A DNA stretch of 64,000 nt from Leucocoprinus leucothites (taxonomy: Eukaryota; Basidiomycota; Agaricomycetes; Agaricales; Agaricaceae), in the NCBI GenBank assembly GCA_013368445.1, contig JAACJO010000007.1:806001-870000 (forward strand). The letters run 5' to 3'. Under the pieces are notes generated by a model. It was not told where the DNA came from and ran no database searches. It was given only the letters and a program-made list of their open reading frames with translations. Positions 11,946-23,557 of this stretch are shown here, in pieces. The position numbers and the translations under genes were made by a program. Every line of letters starts with the position of its first letter. Position 1 is the stretch's first letter.

Positions 11946-12301
11946 GGCTTATTATTATATGCCCTCCATGATCATCCACTATGAGGCTGTGTTGTATGTT
12001 GTATGTTGTCTCCCCATTAGCAGGCTTGTGGTCTCGCGTAGTCATGTATTTGGGCTGCGAAATATTGAATAAGGATGAGGCACAAAATTTCGAATGAAGA
12101 TTAAGAACTTCAACTTTAAGAAGGGAAGATGACTAGACGCGTCAAGTCACATGTCGTAGATCAACGTGATTGAGGCGCGTCAGTGGTCACACACGACTCG
12201 ACGTTCTCTTTGTCCCCTCAACCGACCCAACCCTCGTCAAGACACTCCTCCCGCATCAGTGGCCATTATCTTGTAGCACACAACTAGAAAGGAGTCTCAA
12301 C
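11946..12301. other. Intergenic region upstream of TOP2
   Basis: 356 bp between GCN20 and TOP2 in the same direction. It holds the GCN20 3' UTR, a short TGTTGTATGT duplication near 11990-12006, and an MluI cell-cycle box. Confidence 0.5.
12137..12142 (+). promoter_or_regulatory. MCB (MluI cell-cycle box) upstream of TOP2
   Basis: ACGCGT lies 160 bp before the TOP2 ATG; a related GGCGCGTCA lies at about 12173. The MBF factor (Mbp1/Swi6) binds ACGCGT in ascomycetes to drive S-phase genes, and topoisomerase II is a cell-cycle gene, so the position is sensible. The match is only six bases. Confidence 0.35.
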
Positions 12302-15300
12302 ATGAGCTCTTCTGAGGGTGAAAATTTTGATTTTGACAATATCTCTGAATCCGAGTTTGAGGAGGATTATGCCCCTGCAAAGAAGGTGTGTAATCTAGTT
12401 CAACTTTCCGGCAAACGCTCACAGCTTCTTGGATAGAAAGCTGCAACAAAGCCTAAGGCGGCCCCTAAGGCCCCAGCAAAGGCAAAGGCAACCACAAGTA
12501 AAGCCGCCACCAAGCCCAGGACCGTCAAGAAAGTGCTAATTGACCGCGATGACAATGCTGAAGACGAGGCAGGCGAGGGCTCCGATGAGGATGTGTCCTA
12601 TGCATCCGCGAAGAAAACCCAAGCAGCTCCAACAAAGAAGAAGACAGCGTCCGAAACATACAAGAAGGTACGTACTTACTCTGTCTTCTTTATCCTTTTC
12701 TGAAGCAAACAATGTGCATAGCTTTCGCAACTTGAACACGTTTTAAAACGCCCCGATTCGTACATCGGCAGTATCGAGACCATTACACAGCAAATGTGGA
12801 CTTATGACGTTAACACCAAACGGATGGTTCAACGTGATGTCAAATACGTACCAGGCTTTTTGAAGATTGTAGATGAAATTCTCGTCAATGCTGCGGATAA
12901 CAAGGTGTGAAGAAGTGTATATAAAAGCCTAATCTTTCTCAACAAGCGTAGATTAATGACCCTAGTATGGACACGATCAAAGTTAACATCGACGTTGAAG
13001 GGAATACCATCTCTGTCTACAACAGTGGTCGCGGTATACCCATCGAAATACACTCTCAAGAGAACATCTATATTCCTGAGCTCATCTTCGGTCATCTCCT
13101 GTCTTCATCTAACTACGACGATGATGAAAAGAAGCTCACTGGTGGTCGTAACGGTTATGGTGCCAAACTCGCCAACATCTACTCTCTCGAGTTCACAGTG
13201 GAAACAGCGGACAGGAATAGCGAACAGAAATATAAACAGACGTGGACCAACAATATGGGTACATGTGGAAAGCCGAAGATAACAAAGAATTCGAAAAAGG
13301 AGGAGTGGACAAGGATTACGTTCAAACCTGACCTGAATCGGTTTGGTATGGATGGCATTGACGAAGACACTGCGGGCCTGCTGCGCAAGCGTGTTTATGA
13401 CATGGCTGGCACCGTTAAGGATGTCAAAGTCTATCTCAACGACGAGCGTCTGAAAATCAAGAGCTTCAAACAATATGTTGATATGTATCTGGAATCCATG
13501 CAGGCCGAGGCAGCCGAGAACAGCGGAGGGGCGGCACAACCGAAGAATCAAGTCATCTACGAACGACTTAATGATCGTTGGGAGATTGCGTTTACTGTAT
13601 CGGATGGTACATTTCAGCAGGTTTCTTTCGCCAATTCAATCTCGACCTTCAAAGGAGGTACTCATGTCTTATATATTGCCGACCAACTCTCGAAACACAT
13701 TATGACGGCCGTCTCCAAGAAGAACAAGGGGGCTCCCGTGAAGCCCGCCCAAATTCGCAACCACATGTGGCTATTCGTCAACGCCCTCATTGAGAACCCC
13801 ACCTTTGACAGTCAGACGAAGGAGACGCTAACTTTGCCCTCGTCAAAGTTCGGGAGCAAGCCTACTATTAAGGAGGATTTCATAAAGAAGGGTGCGTGAT
13901 TCGGTTCATTATTCATCTTCCTGCGGCTCAAGCCCCTGTCAAGTCTTGAAGACTGCTATTATTGACAACATTCTCCATTGGGCGAAGACGAAGGCCGACC
14001 AACAAATCAAGAGGACAGATGGAAGCAAGCGTAACCGGTTTGTCTTTGCTCGGATGTTATATGAGCTCCGGCCTCATGCTTCATTCTAGTCTCATTGGCA
14101 TGGCAAAGCTTTCCGATGCTAATAATGCTGGAACTCGCAACGCCAAAGACTGCACGTTAATCTTGACAGAAGGTGACTCCGCCAAAGCCCTCGCAGTTGC
14201 TGGCCTCGGCGTTGTTGGGCGTGACTTTTTTGGTGTTTTCCCGTTGCGTGGTAAACTTTTGAACGTCCGCGAAGCTAAGCATGATCAGATCATGAAGAAC
14301 GAGGAAATCCAGAACATCAAAAAGATTTTGGGATTGCAACACAACAAGGACTATATGGATGTCTCAAGTCTTCGTTATGGTCGTTTAATGATCATGGCTG
14401 ATCAGGTGAGTTGGTGTGACTACTTTATTTTGTCCCTCTTTTCTGATCCTGTCCTAGGATCACGATGGTTCGCATATCAAAGGCCTTCTCATCAACTTTT
14501 TGGACCACTTCTATCCATCCCTTCTCAAACTCCCAGAGTTCTTGGTGGAGTTCGTCACTCCTATTGTCCGGGTATGCTTAATACACCAATGTAGTTTGGC
14601 TCGGTTGTTGACGACCATCCAGATTACCAAAGGAAAACAACGTCGCGACTTCTTTACTCTTCCTGAGTACGAGAAATGGCTAGAGGAAACTCCTGATGCG
14701 CACAAATGGGACTCAAAGTACTACAAGGTTTGTGAAAAGTTGTACCTTGATGCGTGTTATTCACGAATGGCCAGGGTCTTGGAACGAGTAACGACGCTGA
14801 TGCTCGAGACTATTTCAGTCATATGGCGAAGCATATGATACCATTTGCTCCTACCCAAGAAGGAGACAGGCAGCTTATTGACCTTGCCTTCAGCAAAAAG
14901 AAAGCCGATGATCGTAAAGAGTGGCTTCGGCAATTCAGGGTACCTACCTTCGCCGTTCTGTTCCATTCCGTCAGATGTTTAACTGTTGAATCCTTCAGCC
15001 CGGAACATATCTGGATCACAATCTCGAGGAAATTCCGTACTCTGAATTCATTAACAAGGAGCTCATATGTTTCTCTATGGCTGATAACATCCGCTCCATC
15101 CCTTCCGTTGCTGATGGCCTGAAACCCGGTCAACGCAAAGTCCTGTGGTCCTGTTTCAAGCGTAAGCTAAAGAAGGAAATCAAGGTGCGCTCGAGGAAAC
15201 CTTATTTAATATGCATTCTACTGATACCATCCGTTGTAGGTTGCTCAACTCGTTGGTTACATTTCTGAACATGCGGCATATCATCACGGTGAAGCGTCTC

Positions 15301-17823
15301 TTGCACAAACCATTGTCAATCTGGCGCAAGACTTTGTGGGAAGCAATAATGTCAACTTACTCTCTCCGAATGGTCAGTACGGTACCCGCGACCAAGGTGG
15401 TAAGGATCATGCCTCGCCTAGGTACATCTTCACGGAACCGAAACCGATGGCGAGAACTATGTACAACCCTGCGGATGACCCCTTATTGATGGCGCAAAAG
15501 GAGGATAACCAGTGGATTGAGCCTGAATTCTACGTCCCTGTTATTCCCCTCGTGCTATGCAACGGTGCTGAAGGTATCGGTACAGGTAGGTATATGTGCT
15601 GTCATGTTCTCTAGCTATTGACTTGTGGTGCAGGTTGGAGTACCAATATTCCTTGCTACAACCCCACCGACATCGTTGAGAATATTCGCCGCCTTATGAG
15701 GGGCGAGGAACAAGTACCAATGAGACCGTGGTGGCGTGGATTTAAGGGTGAGATCGTGCCAACTGCGAAACACAAATACGATGTCCATGGCCTCATTTGC
15801 AAGCTGGACGACACAACAGTGGAGATTACGGAGTTGCCAATCCATAAGTGGACGCAGAATTACAAGGCAGAATTAGAGGCTATGATTGCTGGCGGAGAAA
15901 ACAAGGAAGGTGTGATCAAGGTATGGAGGGGTTTTTTTCTGAAAGAATTTCACATTGAAGTTGTATTACAGGATTACAAGGAGCACCACGATAACGCCAA
16001 TGTCCATTTCGTCATCAGCATGGCGGCTAAGGACCTGCAGAAGGCTGAGGAGCAGGGGCTACTCGAGTTCTTCAAATTGACGTCAAAGTTGACGACAAGC
16101 AACATGATATGCTTTGATTTCGACGGAAAAATCAGGAAGTACGATTCCCCAGAGGAGATTGTTGAAGAATTCTATCCTGTCCGGTTGGCTTATTACCAAA
16201 AGCGAAAGGTATGTTTATTTCTTTAAGATGTACCTAAGCGTCACAGGTGCTGATACTTTGATAGGATTTCCTCGCCGGCGAGCTGAACAATATACTCGAC
16301 AAGCTGAACAATCAAGCTCGCTTCATCAAGATGATCGTCGACAAGAAGCTTGTCGTATCTGGGCGCCGCAAATCCGACATAGTAGCTGACCTGCGCAAAC
16401 ATGACTTCAAACCGATCCCAAAGGTTGTCAAAGCCAAGAGCCCCGAGCAAGATGAAAACGACGAGGAAGAGCAAGAGGAGGAAGCTGGGTCAGACAGTGA
16501 TTTCGACTACTTGCTTGGAATGCCTATTTGGAGTTTGACCAAGGAGAAGATTGACAAACTCTTGCAGCAGGCGGGCGATAAGGAGGCTGAGCTCCTCGTG
16601 CTTCTTGAGAAGACCCCGATCGATCTATGGAATGCGGACCTTGATGCCTTTTTGATTGAATGGGAGGTGTGTATGCGGTTTATGGATGTCTTATTTGAGA
16701 GTTTCCTTTGACAAGGACCACTATTTATAGAATGATTGCAAGGATTGGGAAAGGAGGAAATTTGCAGATGGCGGTAAAGGCAAGAAGAAGAAGCAGGCTA
16801 AGCTGAAGACGAGAAAGTCTATTGGTGGCGGTGGTAGAGATGATTCCGATGACGATTTCAAGCCCATCAAGGCCACTGCTGCAAGAAAGAAAGCTGAGCC
16901 GAAGAAGTTGAAGGATGGCGACGGAGAAGCCAAGAAACCAGCGGTTAGGAAGACTCTTGCAGCAGCTAAGAAGTTGTTCAAAGACAACAGTGATGATGAC
17001 GACACAGTCGACGTGAAGATGGGTGGAAGTGATGATGACCTAGACTATGGAAATTTGGACGGGAGCGGTAGAGCCAAAGCGAACGGGAAAAGTAAACCAG
17101 CCACAAAACCAAAGGAGAAGGAGAAAGAAAGGGCCCTAGAAATCGATGATAATGAAAGTGAGGAGGAAATCATCAAACCATCCAAATCCAAGTCTAGAGC
17201 TAAAGCGGCTGCGGCGGCCTCGACCTCAAAAATCGAGAGCGACATAGAGATGGAACCGCCTCAGGTAAAGCGCAAGGCAAAGGACAAGGCAAAGACAAAT
17301 GAAACGATAGACATTGAGAGCGATGACGACAATGACTTCATTGCCTCCAACCCTGCGGGAGAAAATAAATCCAAACCTAAAGCTAAGCGTAAGAGGTAGG
17401 TCCATGTGGTTCGATCTGCTTCGGAAAATGAGGTCTCATGTTTTTTTATATAGCCCAGAGGTAGATGAGGACAATTCACCGACTGCGAAGAAGACGAAGA
17501 CAGCACTTACAGGCTGGCTGACTAAGAAGACAGAAGCAGCGGCAGCGAAGAAGGCGGGACCTAGTACGCAGCCACGTAAGGTGTCTAAGAGTATGAAGCC
17601 AGCATCGCCCAGGGCGAAGGAGAAGAAGGCGGCAGCGATAAAGAAGCGGATGGTGGAGTCGGATGATGAGGGGGATGGAGACTCTGATTTTGACGACTTG
17701 CCGAAGCCACCACCACGCAAGGCCGCTCCAGCGCAGAAAGCGTCAGGGTCAAAGAGCAAATATGTTGAGCTGTCATCTGAGGATGAGGGTGGGGATGACT
17801 CGATGTTTGTAGACGATGACTGA
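12302..17823 (+). CDS. TOP2: DNA topoisomerase II
   Basis: Passes one DNA duplex through another with ATP to untangle chromosomes. Sixteen exons give 1574 aa. Order of parts: short acidic and Lys/Ala-rich N-terminus; GHKL ATPase with EILVNAADNK, NSGRGIPI and GGRNGYGAKLANIYS; transducer QTKETL; TOPRIM with LTEGDSAKALA and DQDHDGSHIKG; winged-helix cleavage region with catalytic Tyr868 in ASPRYIFTE; tower and coiled coil; and a 340-residue charged tail with many acidic-Ser patches (DSDDDF, SSEDEGGDDS) and KPKAKRKR nuclear-localisation type clusters, typical CK2-like targets. Exons: 12302-12385, 12437-12667, 12722-12904, 12952-13891, 13944-14037, 14090-14405, 14458-14571, 14623-14727, 14775-14939, 14999-15184, 15240-15585, 15634-15920, 15972-16208, 16265-16666, 16731-17395, 17454-17823. 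Confidence 0.98.
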
Positions 17824-17984
17824 AGTGTCTGTGCTGTATTTACTTGATGTACGAATATCCCAAGTTGAATGATTAGCCATTCGAGCAGGGTCTAGACCGA
17901 TTATGACGTCAGTGATGGGCCGGCATGATGCCGGGGGGGCAAAGTGGGATTAAGTTGTGATGTTGTGGGTTGGCTCTTCCGTCG

Positions 17985-20900
17985 ATGGCCATGGATTTTT
18001 TCAGTGCTGTAACTGACCCATCGCAGCCCATTATCCACAACGACGGTCCCCAGAACAATACAAACGATGACTTTGCCGAGGCCATTGCCAACCGCTTCGG
18101 CTCCGGCGCTCTTCTCACCACCCGCCTCACCCCCGTCTCTCTTGGCCCCCCGACACTCCGCCTCCCCGCCTCTCCCATGAAGAACATGTCCCTCGCCACA
18201 CCCGTCCCCCGCAACCCCGGCCATCCCACTACTCTCCCGCCGACTGCCCCGGTGCCCCCGCTCCAGTTCTCGACGATAACTCCGGCCACGGTTGGTCCGT
18301 GGACCGAAGACCCCACTACCCTCATTCTCGACATCCGCGCTCATGCTGCCTACTCGACTGCCCGTGTGCCATGCGCAGTGTCACTTTCCGTACCTTCCAC
18401 TCTCCTCAAGCGGCCCCTTTTTTCTCTCAATCGTCTTGCCGAAATGCTACCCTCTGCCACCGCACGTGCCCGTTTCTCCGCATGGCACTCCGCCTCTCGC
18501 ATCCTCGTCTACGACGCCGACTCAGGATCTATCCCAGAGAACTCCAATATATATGGTCTTTTGCGCAAGTTTAAGAACGACGGCTTTCAGGGCGACCTTG
18601 CCTGGCTCCAGGGTGGCTTTCAGGCCGTCTGGCGCGAAAGGCGTGACATTATCGATGCACACCCACCGACACCTGATGTGGAAAACGACGACGATGACGA
18701 CGATGCAGGAAAACTATCCCCAGCGCAGCCTCAGTCGAGTGTGCTCCGGACGCGCCACCTTCCTATGGCCGCATTTTCATTCTCATCTACCACCGTCAAC
18801 GGTTCCCCTTCCCTCAGCTCCAAGCGAGGCCCACTCGCCCGTGGTGCCACCTTCCCTACGCTACCTACTCCCTCACAAATCATGCCTCAGCCTGCCTTCA
18901 ACCCCTTTTTTGATACCGTCCGGCAGAACCTCGAACTGTCCCAAGGCATCACCGAACGCATTTCCCTACGTCTCTCTCGTCGTGTTCGCCATCGCATCCA
19001 TGATCTACCCTTTCCCTGGCTACGCGAAATCGCAAGACGTGCCGCCAAGCTTGCCCCTCGCAATCGTTCCGTCATCGATCCATCTTCCTCCTCTACTTCT
19101 GAGGAATCGGAGGATGACGAAAATATCACCTCCGCGGACGTCGAGGAGGGCAAGGAGGCCCTTGCCATGCAGTTCTTCAAGATCGAGGTTGCCGAGCAGC
19201 GTCGCCTCATGGGGATCATGGAGCATCACACCAAGGAAACCATGGTCGTCACCTCTGATGTGGGTGCTACTTCTTCATCCAGCTTCCCCTACAGCATTAC
19301 TGCCGGCGTCGAGAAGGGCGCGAAGAACAGGTTCGTCCTATACATATAGTTTTTTCGGTCTCTGTTTTCGCTCATTCATTGTGTCATTTTCAGGTACCGC
19401 CATATTTGGCCTTTTGAGCACGCTCGCGTGAAGCTGCATCAGCGGCGAGAAGCAGACGACGATTATGTGAATGCCTCTTATGTCCAGCCCCTTGGTACCA
19501 CCAAGCGGTATATCGCCACTCAAGGCCCCCTTCCTGCTACCTTTACGGACTTTTGGACGTGAGTGTCTCGTGAGGCTCTTTATTTCCGTCCAATGGTTAT
19601 TGACAGATTGATTTAGCCTCTGCTGGGAGCAGAACGTCCACGTCATTGTCATGCTCACAAGGGAGGTTGAGAATTCCATGGTCAAGTGCGGATCCTACTG
19701 GACTGATAGCGAGTATGGCCCTCTTCGACTGCGGTTAGTTTCCACCACCGGCGCCTCCCCTCCATTCGAAGAACCCAGCTTGTTCCCAACCCGGCCCGTG
19801 TCCAATCGGCACCTGACATCACCCCCATCCCGACTACACCAACAATACCCGAAATCGCGCCACTCTATCCGCAAGAATGAAATCATTCGGCGAGTTTTTG
19901 AGTTGACCCATACCAATTATCCTGACGCACCACCCCGCAAAATCATACATTTCCAATACCTGGAATGGCCCGATCTAAACGTTCCCGATGATCCTCGTGG
20001 TTTACTGCAGCTCATTAAAGAAGTAGATGATGCTGTCAATGAAACTCAGGGTCCCAAAGATCCAACACCTGTCGGCTCCGGTCCGGTAACATCACCCGTG
20101 GAATTTGATGAGAAGATTGGTGTTGCGAAACAAGCTTTGAACGGAAAACGTCCAGTGTTGCTTCATTGTAGCGCTGGTGTAGGGAGGACCGGTGGTTTCA
20201 TCGCTGTTGATGCCGTACTTGACGCTATCAGGCGAGAGTTGAAGGACAAGGGTGGGCATGAGGGGCCGGCAAGAGACGAGAACGCTATGGATGTTGATGT
20301 TGTTCCACGGACTACGCCTGCATCCGATATGGTACCTTCGGTAGCGGCGGGAACGGATGTTTCTATGCCAGACCAAGTATCATCCAGGGGGACAATCTCT
20401 ATAACCATCAATGCAGGCAATGGCCGCAGAGGCACAAAACAGGGCTTAGGCTACGTGGTTCACGTTCCAGTGGTGACTACTTCTTCGTCCGACGGCACAG
20501 ATCCTGAAGCTTCAGGAAGTGAAAGAGAAAACCCTTTCAGTGACCATATGCCGAGCACCACCAATATGTCGATGAACACACGAGCGTGGGCAGAGAATGT
20601 ATCGCATGCCGATCAGAGCACGGGTATTTTGCCAGGGACAACCCAGGATACATCCCAGTCTGGGAAGCCCAAGTCGGAATCTCACCTACCATTACCATCA
20701 TCACAAAGCTCCCACCCGAATATTCTCTCCGACTCGTCCAGTTCATCAATCCCCTCCCTCCTCGACCTCTCTGGCACAAATGGTCACCCTGATGTCACCG
20801 ACGCCGTCAGTAGTTATCCGTTCCCACAATCCTCATCCTTTGCTACTTCAGTAGCTACAGTTTCCTCCCCCGAGCCCTCCCCCCCAAGGAATGAGCTCCT

Positions 20901-22485
20901 TTCGCATCTATCCAAGGATTTTGTCAATTCGGCGCCCTCCATGTTTTTGTCAGTTGATCAGATCCCAGTCAGACCTGCCTCTGAGCCACGTCATGGACCT
21001 GTCGACCGCGACTTGAAATCTCGCTCCAGACCTAAAGGGGACGCAGTTGGGACAAACGTAGGTGCACCGCAACAAACTTCTGGATGGTTGGGAGAGACTC
21101 TGCGAAACCGATCCCCATCCCCAATAGCACGTACAACATCTGGTGACAGCGCCTCCAGTACACGAAACCGCTCTGCGAAACCATCTTTCTCCCTTCGAGC
21201 ACCTCCATACGCCGGTGGAATCTCGAGTGACGCTGAACCACCATCAAGATCGGTGTCGCCATCTGCAGATGAGGGGAGCGTGGCAAGCCAGGTTTCTTCA
21301 TACCATTCCTATCTCAAACAACATCACTACCAACCCATACATCATAAGTCTCTTCCCATCAGCCTGGATAAACCTGACAAAGGGAAGAAAACGCGGAATC
21401 TTCGCCTTCCTGTCCCAGCTTCTGAACGGCTGACTTCTCCTGTCAATTCGCAGTCGGCGCCGACTGGGCATAGCTCAAGTTCTGCGACCGCTGTCGATTT
21501 CAAACGGCCTCGCCCGTTACACGGCACGACCACGCCACCTTTGTTGACCTCATTTGACGACCCTATATTTGAGGTTGTACAGGACATGAGGGAGCAGCGG
21601 ATGAGTTTATGTCAAAGTTTGCGTCAGTACGTCTTTGTGCATGCGGCAATTCTCGAGGGTGCGTTGATGATCGTGGATGAGAGAGAGTTGATGAAGGAGA
21701 AGGAAAGAGCACGAATTGTTGAGATGGGTGGTTTAAAAATAGAGTCGGAGTGGCGGGAAACAACTGAGAGTTCGAGGGTGATACCTCTTGAGGTGTCCAC
21801 GAGTGGGAGGAGTGATGCGGATGGTAGTAGTGCGAGTTTCGGGGAGTCCAAATATGAAGAGGTAGTTGGTGTTTCTACGTCCGGGATTGGACAAGGACCA
21901 GGGCCTAGACCCTTCCTTGACCAGTCGGATATGGTATCCATGTCTACATCAACAGCACGCCCCTCCGCTAGCACCATCGTTCCCAGTAGAGTGGCGCAGG
22001 ATGAGGGTGAGGGATATTTTGGCAACTTTATTAGCCAGCCACCGATTACCTTTGGGTTGACTACTGCTGAAGGTGTGGACGAAAATACGCTCGAGAGCGT
22101 GTTTTCCCCGAGACCGACACTTCCACCAGGGCTTGTGCTTCCATCAGCGGTTTCTTCACTGCAACGACCTCGGCATGCGGGACTTGATGCCCACTTTGGT
22201 GGGAAGAGAAGTACGAGTCCATCTGATTATTTCAGGGATCGCAGCGGTCTTGATGATAACCCTGGGTTGTTTAAAAGACCTAGTGTTAAGAGGAAGCAGC
22301 CGAGCGGAGAAGGTGGAGAAGCTGTGACGAGAAAACGTGCGCAGAACGAGAGCTCATCTCGTGAGCGGGAACGTGAACGTGAGAGGGAGAGGGAGAGACA
22401 GCTGGAGAGGAGGTTGAGCAACGGTGGTCATTCACATCCCCGAGACGGAGTCGTCGACATCTTGACGTCTGGTCTTGTGCGGTGA
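17985..22485 (+). CDS. Rhodanese plus protein tyrosine phosphatase
   Basis: A three-exon gene (17985-19330, 19394-19558, 19617-22485) coding 1459 aa. Residues about 105-215 form a rhodanese-like docking domain (LILDIRAHAAYSTARVPCAVSL, ILVYDADSG). The classical tyrosine phosphatase domain follows: YRHIWPFEHARV, DDYVNASYVQP, YIATQGPLPATFTDFWTLCWE, FQYLEWPDLNVPDD and the active loop HCSAGVGRTGG with nucleophile Cys688. The order resembles fungal MAP-kinase phosphatases Ptp2/Ptp3/Pyp1, so negative control of a stress MAPK is inferred. The catalytic domain is interrupted by Ser/Pro inserts, and about 700 Ser-rich residues follow, ending in a long Arg-Glu repeat. The start ATG at 17985 is chosen; a second in-frame ATG is at 17991. 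It lies 161 bp after TOP2. Confidence 0.9.
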
Positions 22486-23557
22486 GAGTGGAGTATGTTC
22501 AGAAGGAGTCGTTTCATTTGTGGGTTCGTTCTTGTGGTATTGCTGGTCTCCTCATGGACGGACGGACAGGATCTATCATATTCGGTCATGGACTCACTTT
22601 TACTCTTTTTTTTTCGACTTTGGCAGTCCTTGGACCTTAATTCTTTTTCTCACTGGCATCCTCCTGCCTTCAAGCTTCAAGTCCGGTGCTGATTTCCGGT
22701 TCGTTTCTGATCTGTTTCTGTGTACTAGTCTTCATGTCGGATTTCCACTTTCTATATATCTTGTCTCACTGGACATGGAGACACTTGATTTCTAACTTGA
22801 TATTTTCTAGTTTGATAGCTACATAAGTAGTCAATCTCCTGTTCGACGTCCAATCTTCACCATTCTAGGGGTTGTACGCTAACTGCAGTGGCTGTCTTGG
22901 ATTTGACGTGTGTACATGCAAATTGAATCAACTCATTCCCACTCTCTTCTCGTTTGCGCCTTAATCCAAGTATACGCATAAGTATGTGCTCTGACACGCT
23001 CAGCCGCCGAGTGCGTGCCTTGGAGTAGCGCAGCCGTGGTACCTGAGGCCAGAGGTTTAGAACAGAACTCGATCGTCCTCAGCGTTCTATCCCCTTTTGA
23101 TGGGGTACTGGGGCTGTGCGGGAAAACGTGCAGTACGCCTCTCAACTCTCAGTGCAGTCCACTCCTCTCGACTCTTGGAGTTTCCTCGGCCTCTAGGTTC
23201 ATAGCTGTTGATAGAGATCGCCCGCTGGTCATCTGCCAAGTGACAAACTGTCCTGCAAGGACGGATCAGTCGTTTCTCAGAGAATCAACAAAGGCAAACT
23301 CTGCAGTTTGACCAAGGGACATGGGCGAATAGGCGCTTCCTCTACGACGTTGCTGCCGAATAATTCCGGACATAAATCGAGAACAGGGTCGATTGCCTCC
23401 CTTTTTCTGACCTGACGCTGTGCTGGGGAGACAATGTGATAACGAACAGCGCCTGGGACTCGGGAGGACACATCGTCAAGTACTTTAATTTTGGTCCCGT
23501 GGTTCTGTTCTCTTCCACTCCATCCACGCTATTATCAGCTCTTTGTGCGGAACTCTC
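22486..23557. other. Intergenic region
   Basis: 1.07 kb between two plus-strand genes. It contains T-rich runs near 22600-22650, probably the phosphatase 3' UTR. No ORF on either strand shows a motif or splice continuation. Confidence 0.5.

Noticed and set aside
18292..19431. 379-codon ORF on the plus strand
   Set aside because: It is the +1 frame shadow of the phosphatase exon; composition and motifs belong to the other frame.
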